Assembly (NCBI RefSeq): GCF_028898845.1
Contig: NZ_CP118574.1
Coordinates: 7,179,001-7,243,000, forward strand
DNA length: 64,000 bases
Source: Streptomyces sp. WZ-12
Lineage (GTDB): Bacteria; Actinomycetota; Actinomycetes; Streptomycetales; Streptomycetaceae
Direction of reading: 5' to 3'
Shown: positions 24,818-31,594 of the stretch, in pieces
Layout of the letters: each line of letters opens with the position of its first letter
Numbering within the stretch: the stretch's first letter is position 1
Program-made: the position numbers and the translations under genes
The notes under the pieces: model-generated
Databases searched by the model: none
What the model saw: only the letters and a program-made list of their open reading frames with translations
Told to the model about the DNA's origin: nothing

Positions 24818-26121
24818 GTGCTGCGGACAAGGCCAAGGAGATCGTTCAGGATCTCACCGGCATGTGGTGGCCGAAGGGTGATGAAGACGAACTTCGAGAA
24901 GCCGCTCGCGCCTGGCGGACATTTGCTGATGACGTCAAGGACATCACCTCTGCGACGCACAAGTCCGCGCAGGACGTCATCGACAACAACAAGGGTAAGT
25001 CCATTGAGGCGTTCGGCGAGTTCTGGCGCAAGTACCACGGCGGGGGCAAGGGGTACCTGGATGATCTCGCCTCCGCTGCGGAGGACATGGCCAAGGCCCT
25101 AGACAAGTTCGCCGACCAGATCGCCACAGCGAAGAAGAAGATCGAGCACGAACTGGAGATCGCGGGCGCGGTCCTGGTCGCCGGTACAGCCCTGGCCGTC
25201 TTTACCGGCGGAATCAGTGAGGTCGCCGCCGCAGGCGCGACCGCGACGCTTGAGGCGGCTGCGGCCGCTGCGGGCGTTGCCGTCTCTGCCACCATCACCG
25301 AGATCGCCGGCACCGTCCTGGCCACCGCGGCGATCGGCGGCATCGAGGCCATCACGGTGGACGTGGTCGTCGCCCAAGGCGGTAGGAATCTGCTCGGTGA
25401 CCAGCACGGGATCAATCTCGCAGAGGCCAAGGATTCCGCTGTCTCCGGCGTGCTTTTGGGTGGTGCTGTCGGCGGAGCAGCACGTGGCATCAAGGCCGTG
25501 GCCGACGCTGGCGGCGTCAAGAACGTCCTCGGCGGAATGAAGCTGGAGGGCTTGGACAACCTCACCAACCCACTGGCCGGCCCGCGCGTAGCGATGGCAA
25601 GCGAAGGTCCCGTCGGCCCGACTGGGCAGCCCCTGATGCGCAACGCCGACGGAGGCGGCGGGGGTGGGGGAGGCCGCGCTTCATGGCCAGCAGGAGAGCA
25701 TGTCCCGGGGCCCGCACGAGGTAAAACGATCAAGGCTCCAGCCGATCGGCATTTCTGGGGTGGGGTCAAACGTGGGCCAGCAAAGGACAGCAACACTGTG
25801 GTGCTGCCAGGATATAACCAGGCAGTCAAGGACGACATCGGTGAGATCGCATCTGGTAAGGCAGCGTGGAACCAAAAGACGCAGGCGTATGACATCAACG
25901 GCCGCTCGTACAAGGTCGAGTCATCCGGTACCGTATTCCCCGTATCAGGGTCCGGCCTTGTCAACCTGAGCCGTGCTGAATATGGCGCCTTGGGCGCCAT
26001 TATGCGAGCCGACGGCGACTTGACCCAGTGCGAGAAGTTCTTCGCCAACGCCAAACAATTCAAGGACGAACCTCACGCCGTCCAGGTGGCGATCGATCTA
26101 TACAGGACGTACCAACTATGA
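24814..26121 (+). CDS. Polymorphic toxin-like protein with WXG100-like N-terminus
   Basis: A 435-residue protein with a TTG start in the TTGA overlap. Residues 1-110 are helical and WXG100-like (LREAARAWRTFADDVKDI; FWRKYHGGGKGYLD). Residues about 115-200 are very Ala/Gly-rich and hydrophobic. A Gly-run hinge (residues 284-291) precedes a C-terminal domain of about 130 residues (HFWGGVKRGPAKDSNT onward) that I do not recognise. This layout (export module, hydrophobic spacer, variable C-terminus) is that of type VII polymorphic toxins. The following gene is placed as an immunity gene. Confidence 0.7.
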   Translation: MSAADKAKEIVQDLTGMWWPKGDEDELREAARAWRTFADDVKDITSATHKSAQDVIDNNKGKSIEAFGEFWRKYHGGGKGYLDDLASAAEDMAKALDKFADQIATAKKKIEHELEIAGAVLVAGTALAVFTGGISEVAAAGATATLEAAAAAAGVAVSATITEIAGTVLATAAIGGIEAITVDVVVAQGGRNLLGDQHGINLAEAKDSAVSGVLLGGAVGGAARGIKAVADAGGVKNVLGGMKLEGLDNLTNPLAGPRVAMASEGPVGPTGQPLMRNADGGGGGGGGRASWPAGEHVPGPARGKTIKAPADRHFWGGVKRGPAKDSNTVVLPGYNQAVKDDIGEIASGKAAWNQKTQAYDINGRSYKVESSGTVFPVSGSGLVNLSRAEYGALGAIMRADGDLTQCEKFFANAKQFKDEPHAVQVAIDLYRTYQL

Positions 26122-26972
26122 TGTGCACCCTACTGACGACCGGTAACGGAGTCCTCGAACGTATCGCTCCAGTTCTGGCCCGCTTCTTTGGAACCGTTGC
26201 GGACGACGTCGATGTCTGCGATGCGTGGGATCTCGAAAATCGTAACTGGGATGCCTCGATTAGTTGCGAGTACATGGCGCTCGGTGGCGAACTCAGCTGG
26301 TCTCTCGCCATCGCCACCGATGACACACCTCATCTGTCTGAAGAAGATCTCGCGTTGACAGTAGCGCGCGAGTTGGGAATCGTCGTCATCTTCGCTTCCG
26401 ACTACAAAGACATCTCGTGGATCGATCGCGCCGCGACGCCCGCAGGTGAGGTGTGCTACGTCAACACCGAACAGGAAGAGGCTGAGCCTCCCCGGTGGAG
26501 AGTGGCGGTCTCCGAGATCAACATCCCCGAATTCCCCAACGCGGAAGTCCGCCGCATCCCAGAAATCATCAAGCAACTTCAACTGCCAACCCCCATCACC
26601 GATTCCTGCATGCCCAAGGAACACCCGCAGCCAGAAATCTTCTATCCACTGCTCAACTGGGAACGGCTTACGGTCCGCATGAAGATGGACTGGCCCCCAT
26701 CGGCCTGGTACCCAGCCTCCATGTACGTGGAGGACCTGGAACTACGCGACCAGCTCGACGACGTGATCGCGCAACTGCCTCCGGCGGACCAACAGCCGGT
26801 CAGAGAAGCCGTGGAGCAGGTAGACCAGATGTATCGCGCTCTCACTCACGATGACGGCGGCAGAAATTTGGCCGAGGCAACAAAGGCGCCAATCACCGAC
26901 CGTCCGTGGTACTGGTACAGGCGCCCGCTTAACCCCCCGTGGGACAACCCCGGCAAGCAGCCGCTGCGCTGA
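26118..26972 (+). CDS. Probable immunity protein for the upstream toxin-like protein
   Basis: A 284-residue protein starting at ATG 26118, overlapping the toxin stop by four bases. It is predicted cytoplasmic, acidic, alpha/beta, with no signal peptide. The N-terminal half (LSWSLAIATDDTPHL; LTVARELGIVVIFASDY) resembles small immunity-type folds seen after polymorphic toxins, but no family is identified. The call rests on coupling and position. A 20-bp perfect terminator follows, closing the cassette. Confidence 0.6.
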   Translation: MMCTLLTTGNGVLERIAPVLARFFGTVADDVDVCDAWDLENRNWDASISCEYMALGGELSWSLAIATDDTPHLSEEDLALTVARELGIVVIFASDYKDISWIDRAATPAGEVCYVNTEQEEAEPPRWRVAVSEINIPEFPNAEVRRIPEIIKQLQLPTPITDSCMPKEHPQPEIFYPLLNWERLTVRMKMDWPPSAWYPASMYVEDLELRDQLDDVIAQLPPADQQPVREAVEQVDQMYRALTHDDGGRNLAEATKAPITDRPWYWYRRPLNPPWDNPGKQPLR

Positions 26973-26974
26973 CA

Positions 26975-27017
26975 CGAAGTGCCCCGCCTCCGAACTATTC
27001 GGAGGCGGGGCACTTCG
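26975..27017 (+). terminator. Strong terminator after toxin cassette
   Basis: A 20-bp perfect stem (26975-26994 with 26998-27017) with a 3-base loop. It separates the cassette from the region holding the decayed nucleotidyltransferase copy and would also act on minus-strand transcripts. Confidence 0.85.
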
Positions 27018-27045
27018 GTGCTGGAAAGCTCAGCTCCTCGACGAG

Positions 27046-27175
27046 ACTTGACCCAATCTCTTCGATGGCACACAGCTCAAAACGAAAATCCGCGACTGAA
27101 TTCTGGGCACCCTGCGAGACTTCTTCCACGACACCCCGGGCTTTGAGCAATAGGCCGGCGTATGGCCGGCGACGT
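27046..27175 (+). pseudogene. Decayed fragment of a second nucleotidyltransferase-like gene
   Basis: Reading CTC TTC GAT GGC from 27058 gives a peptide that aligns with residues 41-79 of the intact protein at 27790: LFDGTQLKTKIRD, stop, ILGTLRDFFHDTPGFEQ, stop, AGVWPAT. The intact gene has Trp at both stop positions (TGG changed to TGA and TAG). One base is missing just before, so the reading frame shifts there (LDPNLFDG in the intact gene). The match stops at the start of the convergent gene at 27176. This is a clear remnant of a paralogue, not the source of a protein. Confidence 0.85.
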
Positions 27176-27700
27176 CTAGGAGCGGTATGCGGACAACGGC
27201 TCGCCGACGTCGACCAACATGCTCTCGTCCACGCCATGCTCAAGCCAGAGTCGCATGAGGGATGAAGCGAACAAGAGCCCACCATCCATGAAGAACTCGT
27301 TCGCATCAATCACTAGGTAAGGCACCTTCCATTTCACAGGCAACCCTACATAAGAAGTGCCGACACTTTCCCACGTGGTCTCCAACAGTGCACCGTCCTC
27401 GTTGACGCACCAGGCGTGCTCGGTCGGGAAAAAGGACGATGCGAAGCCCTCGACATATGTCAGTCCCTCGGCCACCGACACCTCAGCTGAGTTGTGGTAA
27501 CAACGCCTAGCTGGCCCTGGTTCGCTCACGGGAACCGCCAACTCGGGGCGAAAGACGCGGCCGTACTCCAGCAGAACCTCAGCTCCGTGAGCAAAGCGCC
27601 ACCCGTCAAAACGACCACGAGCATTAGACCGCCCAACCTCGGCCAACAACTCGATGTAGCGCACCGTGCTCTGAGTGTCACTACTGCTTTCCACGCCCAC
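27176..27700 (-). CDS. Hypothetical protein, possibly immunity or phage accessory protein
   Basis: A 174-residue protein with start GTG 27700 behind GGGAGGGG. The core CYHNSAEVSVAEGLTYVEG and EHAWCVNEDGALLETTW (Cys, then His-Ala-Trp) resembles a family of actinobacterial and phage proteins with a papain-like or transglutaminase-like look (Cys...His...Asp). The activity is unproven. It is convergent with the toxin cassette and divergent from the nucleotidyltransferase operon. Confidence 0.65.
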   Translation of the reverse strand: MGVESSSDTQSTVRYIELLAEVGRSNARGRFDGWRFAHGAEVLLEYGRVFRPELAVPVSEPGPARRCYHNSAEVSVAEGLTYVEGFASSFFPTEHAWCVNEDGALLETTWESVGTSYVGLPVKWKVPYLVIDANEFFMDGGLLFASSLMRLWLEHGVDESMLVDVGEPLSAYRS

Positions 27701-27789
27701 ACTGACCCCTCCCTGTGATGGCTGTCATCCTACAACGGGCAAATTGAGCCACTAACACTTGACCAAGGACCACTCGTAGCGTCGCACCT

Positions 27790-28773
27790 ATGAGTGGCCC
27801 CAACGCTTTCTACAACCACCTCGCCAAAGCGGCACACGACATCGGTACGCCGGGTCACGCTGGCCGCAGCGGATATTTCTCCGCACCAGCCGGTCACCTC
27901 GACCCAAACCTCTTCGATGGGGACCAGGTCAAGCAGGAACTCCGGAGCTGGATCACCCGCACACTTCGCGAATTCTTCCACGCGACCCCCGGAATCGATC
28001 AGTGGGCAGAGGTATGGCTAGCGGGATCAGGAATCTCCTACCAGTGGGAAGCTGATCGAGGGAACGGCGACCTAGACGTGCTGATCGGCGTGGACTATTC
28101 AAAGTTCACCCACTGCAACCCCGCCTATGCAGGACTATCCTCCGAAGAAGCCGCACAGTTCATCAACGACTCTCTCCGGAAAAGCCTTTGGCCTAAGACT
28201 GCGAACACGCGAATCGGCACGAACACCTACGAGGTCACCTTCTACTGGAACCCTGCCAAGGGCGTACGGGACATCACCGCCATCCACCCCTACGCCGCAT
28301 ACAGCCTGACCCGTAACCAGTGGACTGTCCGTCCTCCCGAACTGCCCCAAGACCCACGCCGTCTCTACCCCAGCGAGTACACCGACGCCGCTGACATCGA
28401 CGAACAGCAGGCTCGATACCTGATCGACCGCTACCGATCCCTCCAACGCCAGCTCACACGCCTCACCAAGGCATCTCCGGCCTGGATGAACGCAGCCACT
28501 GAACTCAAGAACACCGTCGCCGAGGCTGCCCAGCTCTTCGACTCCATCCACACCGGCCGCCAGCAGGCATTCACCCTCAACGGAGACGGCTACTCCGACT
28601 TCACCAACTTCCGCTGGCAGTCAGCTAAGGAACGCGGAATCGCCACAGCCCTCCGAGAAATCAAGAACATCGGCACCACCGCCCATGAGCTCACCGACAC
28701 CGAACTCTACGGACAACCAATCGCTGACGCGCGACACGCTCTCATCAACGCAGCACTGTGGGGCAAGCGATGA
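27790..28773 (+). CDS. Nucleotidyltransferase-fold protein
   Basis: A 327-residue protein. A GSG turn (79-81) is followed at a suitable distance by D94-L-D96 in GNGDLDVLIGVD, the G[GS]...DxD motif of the polymerase-beta-type nucleotidyltransferases. A third acidic residue is less clear; EVTFYW or RDITAIH may supply the strand. The C-terminal half is helical, with GDGYSDFTNFRW near 260. It could modify RNA, protein or a nucleotide, or be a defence-type synthetase; I cannot choose. It is followed by two coupled genes (ATGA and GTGA overlaps), and a decayed copy lies upstream. Confidence 0.7.
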   Translation: MSGPNAFYNHLAKAAHDIGTPGHAGRSGYFSAPAGHLDPNLFDGDQVKQELRSWITRTLREFFHATPGIDQWAEVWLAGSGISYQWEADRGNGDLDVLIGVDYSKFTHCNPAYAGLSSEEAAQFINDSLRKSLWPKTANTRIGTNTYEVTFYWNPAKGVRDITAIHPYAAYSLTRNQWTVRPPELPQDPRRLYPSEYTDAADIDEQQARYLIDRYRSLQRQLTRLTKASPAWMNAATELKNTVAEAAQLFDSIHTGRQQAFTLNGDGYSDFTNFRWQSAKERGIATALREIKNIGTTAHELTDTELYGQPIADARHALINAALWGKR

Positions 28774-29261
28774 ACATCGTCATCACCGTTGAAGGCATCC
28801 TCCGAAACACCGACAACGACGCGCTCATCTCAACAGGCAGCGGCATCTACCACTCCTTCGCCGCCCACCACAGCGTCTACCTCATCTCCGACGACGCCGA
28901 TCACGACGCCGCCCGTCGCTGGCTGCGACTCCACGGACTCGACCGCCACATGAAGGTCATCCAGAACAGGCTGACCAACGAGTGGCGCTCCACAACTCAA
29001 GTCCGCCTCGACGCCGTCGGCCAACTGTCCGGCACCGGCGCAAAGGTGGACCTCATCATCGAGCCCAACCCAGCCATCACGGCAGAACTCCTCGCCCTGG
29101 GCTACCCGATAGCCACCATCACACTGCCTCACTTCGCCCGACCGGAATGGCGACCCGACTACGCCCAGACCCCCCGCCCCTGGGATGACCTCATCGCCGA
29201 AGCGCGACTCCAGGCTGACGCACACGCGGCAGACCCCCGACGCACGGCGGAGCCCCTGTGA
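28770..29261 (+). CDS. Degenerate HAD-like protein
   Basis: A 163-residue protein coupled to the gene before it by ATGA. The N-terminus MNIVITVEGILRN, followed by a hydrophobic helix and SVYLISDDADHDAARRWLRL, resembles a HAD-fold hydrolase. The usual first catalytic Asp-x-Asp is replaced by Thr-Val-Glu-Gly, so classic phosphatase chemistry is unlikely. It may be a fold-only partner for the nucleotidyltransferase or the next gene product. Confidence 0.6.
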   Translation: MNIVITVEGILRNTDNDALISTGSGIYHSFAAHHSVYLISDDADHDAARRWLRLHGLDRHMKVIQNRLTNEWRSTTQVRLDAVGQLSGTGAKVDLIIEPNPAITAELLALGYPIATITLPHFARPEWRPDYAQTPRPWDDLIAEARLQADAHAADPRRTAEPL

Positions 29262-30544
29262 AGCTCTACCTCGCAGGCACAGAATTCCCTACGTACCGCC
29301 GCCTGCTCGCAGCCGAAGGACACGCGGACGTCGCCCTCTCCTACACAGGGCTGCGTAAGCGCCGCAAGGTGGACAAGCCCCTGCTCCTGGCCGAGCAGTT
29401 CGAAGACAGGGCGCAGATCCTCCTCGACTCCGGCGCCTACAGCCTCAGCGACGAGCTGTCGTCCGAAGAGCTCCGCGCCATGACCGACGCCTACTACACC
29501 AACCTTGTTACGCCGAACGTGGATCGCATCGAGTTCTTCACCGAGTTCGACGCGCAGAATCTGGGGGAGGACGAGCGGGAACGCTGGCGCACATGGATGA
29601 CCAGCCACAAGGACAAGGCAGTCGTCGTCTGGCACCCCGGCCAGGACCTCGCAGAGCTCAGTGTTCACTGGCCCAACATCGCAATCCCGAAAGATGCAAT
29701 CGACGACCACCTCGTCCGTCGACTCAAGTCCCTCCTCCGGGAGAACGACATCCGGCTCTTCGGCCTGGGCATCACAAAACCTGCGGTCATGGAACGCGTC
29801 CCGTTCCACGGGGTGACGAGTACCAGCTGGCTCAGCCCGTCCCAATTCGGGGAGACCATCTGGTTCTCCGGCGGAGAACTGCGCCGCTACCCCAAGAAGA
29901 TGAAGGAGAAGGCACGAAAGCGACATCGACAGGAGTTCAGCGACGCCGGATTCGACGTCGACCTTATCGAAGCTGACGACGCGACCGAAGTACTCCGAGT
30001 CTCGATCTACGCCTGGGCCCGCTACATGGACAAGCTCAACGCTCGGAGCAGGGGAGTAAGTACACACGTGGAAACGCCATCTCCCGAAAACACGGATCTG
30101 ACCCCCCAGACAGTTGATCCCCAGGACCTGGAGGGCCGGCACGGGAGAGTAACTTCCCTGCCTTCCTGGCGACGAGAAGAGCCCATCTGCGTACGCACCA
30201 AGGAACAGCTCGCCGACGCCGAGGCCAGTGTCCTAGAACTCCAGCTCGGGCGCGTCTACAAGCGAGCACGACAGGAGGAGTCGTACCAAGACGGCGAACT
30301 CGACCCGGTCCTGTCCGAGGAAATCGACAGGTTCAGCACGCTAATTACCAAGAAACGCAAGGCAGATGAGACGTCCTTCAGCATCTCCATCAAGGCATCT
30401 CAGAAGGGTGAGGCGCAGACCGGTTTGATTTCCCGACTCTTCGGCCGTGAGGACGACGCCCAGGCTAAGGCCCTACCAGCTCCCGCCGCAGTACCCCAAC
30501 AGAAAGACATAGTGGACGCAGAGATCATTGAGGACGCCACATGA
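29258..30544 (+). CDS. TGT/DpdA-like protein (putative guanine transglycosylase fold)
   Basis: A 428-residue protein with a GTG start overlapping the preceding stop. Residues 1-260 resemble the TIM-barrel of tRNA-guanine transglycosylase and the phage DNA transglycosylase DpdA. ILLDSGAYSL (57-61) matches the DSGG/DSGA motif with the general acid Asp, FGLGITKP (168-175) corresponds to the GLAVGEP-type motif, and VTSTSW (186-191) is near where TGT has its nucleophilic Asp. Residues 260-428 are an unrelated charged region. No preQ0 or preQ1 synthesis genes are in the window. Function in base exchange on DNA or RNA is inferred. Confidence 0.55.
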   Translation: MKLYLAGTEFPTYRRLLAAEGHADVALSYTGLRKRRKVDKPLLLAEQFEDRAQILLDSGAYSLSDELSSEELRAMTDAYYTNLVTPNVDRIEFFTEFDAQNLGEDERERWRTWMTSHKDKAVVVWHPGQDLAELSVHWPNIAIPKDAIDDHLVRRLKSLLRENDIRLFGLGITKPAVMERVPFHGVTSTSWLSPSQFGETIWFSGGELRRYPKKMKEKARKRHRQEFSDAGFDVDLIEADDATEVLRVSIYAWARYMDKLNARSRGVSTHVETPSPENTDLTPQTVDPQDLEGRHGRVTSLPSWRREEPICVRTKEQLADAEASVLELQLGRVYKRARQEESYQDGELDPVLSEEIDRFSTLITKKRKADETSFSISIKASQKGEAQTGLISRLFGREDDAQAKALPAPAAVPQQKDIVDAEIIEDAT

Positions 30545-30699
30545 CGAGTAAGTACGCAAGGGCAACGACCACTTGGAATCACAGTCTTGAAGGACGCAAC
30601 CTCATCGAGCGCCCATGCCCACGCTGCCGAGGTCGCTATCCCGAAATCGATGCCTGCGTCGAATGCGAAGGAAATGGAACAGTGCTCATAGGTCACTAA
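30541..30699 (+). CDS. Small DnaJ-type zinc-finger protein
   Basis: A 52-residue protein coupled by ATGA to the TGT-like gene. It has one CPRCRG and one CVECEGNG motif, as in half of a DnaJ Cys-rich domain, so it can bind one zinc. It is the last gene of the four-gene run from 27790, and a terminator follows at once. Too short for common gene callers. Confidence 0.7.
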   Translation: MTSKYARATTTWNHSLEGRNLIERPCPRCRGRYPEIDACVECEGNGTVLIGH

Positions 30700-30707
30700 C
30701 CAACCAA

Positions 30708-30733
30708 GAAGGGCCCGGCGAACCGGGCCCTTC
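30708..30733. terminator. Bidirectional terminator
   Basis: An 11-bp stem (30708-30718 with 30723-30733) with a CGAA tetraloop, between convergent genes ending at 30699 and 30741. It can end both transcripts. Confidence 0.85.
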
Positions 30734-30740
30734 AAAGCGA

Positions 30741-31073
30741 TCATACAGTCTTAGGCCACGCCGGCCACTTCCCGGGCAACTTGGGCTCGGACAAGTAGGC
30801 GTCAAGTGCTTCCATGTCCAGAACGCCATCCGAGACATCACGCCACGTCAAGTTATCCTCCTGGCAGTACCACACCGGCCACTCACTAGGAGGCTGTGGC
30901 GCCAGACGGCACGACAGACGTACCGCCTCGTCTGTGGCACACAGGGCGCAAATTCGAATACCCGGGTCATTCAACGTCGCTGACGATGCGCCAACATCAC
31001 CTGGGAAGGCGGCGACTTTTCCAGTACAACGAGGGCACTGCTCTTCCACGGTTCGATTCTCCTTGAGGACCAT
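30741..31073 (-). CDS. Small zinc-ribbon phage protein
   Basis: A 110-residue protein; I choose ATG 31073 behind GCAGGGG, although the frame is open to 31232. CPRCTGKVAAFPGDVG and ICALCATDEAVRLS give two Cys pairs of a zinc ribbon type that I recall as frequent in actinophages. The C-terminus is Trp/Pro-rich (LPGKWPAWPKTV). The function is unknown. It is convergent with the zinc-finger gene at 30541. Confidence 0.7.
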   Translation of the reverse strand: MVLKENRTVEEQCPRCTGKVAAFPGDVGASSATLNDPGIRICALCATDEAVRLSCRLAPQPPSEWPVWYCQEDNLTWRDVSDGVLDMEALDAYLSEPKLPGKWPAWPKTV

Positions 31074-31167
31074 TAACCCCTGCTTAAGATGTTTTGAGCC
31101 TGATGGAAAGCTCGGGAGAGAGAGGGAACTTATCTTACCCGCGTCCTCACCGCAAGACATCGAACGA

Positions 31168-31278
31168 TCAACGCTTGCGATGGCGGCCTCGCGAGTCCGA
31201 AACGCCGATGAGCCACACCACAGCCAAACCAAGGACTGCTATGGCGATGAACGCAAGGACGACCCACATGTGACTCAC
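31168..31278 (-). CDS. 36-residue single-pass membrane peptide
   Basis: A 36-residue peptide with GTG start 31278 and a near-ideal AAGGAG ribosome site five bases upstream. It has one hydrophobic span WVVLAFIAIAVLGLAVVWLI and a basic tail SRGRHRKR. It is upstream of the zinc-ribbon gene on the same strand. A function as toxin, antiholin or host-membrane modulator is possible but unproven. Confidence 0.6.
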   Translation of the reverse strand: MSHMWVVLAFIAIAVLGLAVVWLIGVSDSRGRHRKR

Positions 31279-31300
31279 TGCATCTCCTTAAGGTAAACAA

Positions 31301-31326
31301 AGAAGGGCCCCATGTGGGGCCCTTCT
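31301..31326 (-). terminator. Terminator downstream of the integrase transcript
   Basis: An 11-bp stem (31301-31311 with 31316-31326) with an ATGT loop, placed where minus-strand transcription from the integrase would exit. It separates the integrase from the small genes at 30741-31278. Confidence 0.75.
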
Positions 31327-31447
31327 GGGTATAGCGACCTGCCTCTTGAACTCGCTGCTTTCCTCAGTGGCCTGACTGTGTCGAAGTAACACCTCCGGAC
31401 TTGATCGCCATAACGTTCCCGTGTCACAACGAGAAACGGGAGTTGCT

Positions 31448-31594
31448 ATGGAGCGACACGATCAGCGATGCAGCGAGCAGCAGTGTTGGGATTCCTTCTG
31501 GACAGTGATTGCCCACGCTGCGATCGAACGGCAGAAGAGGTGGGCACAGGACCAGCAACCAATCCAGCCCCCACCTCTCAACGGCTCTGCCTAA
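31448..31594 (+). CDS. Small protein convergent with the integrase
   Basis: A 48-residue frame starting at ATG 31448 after CGGGAG. It is rich in Gln, Trp and charged residues (ERHDQRCSEQQCWDSFWTV). Its stop TAA (31592-31594) overlaps in opposite strand the integrase stop (31591-31593). It could be a small regulator or directionality factor; this is speculation from position. Coding status is moderate, as no promoter is identified. Confidence 0.45.
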   Translation: MERHDQRCSEQQCWDSFWTVIAHAAIERQKRWAQDQQPIQPPPLNGSA

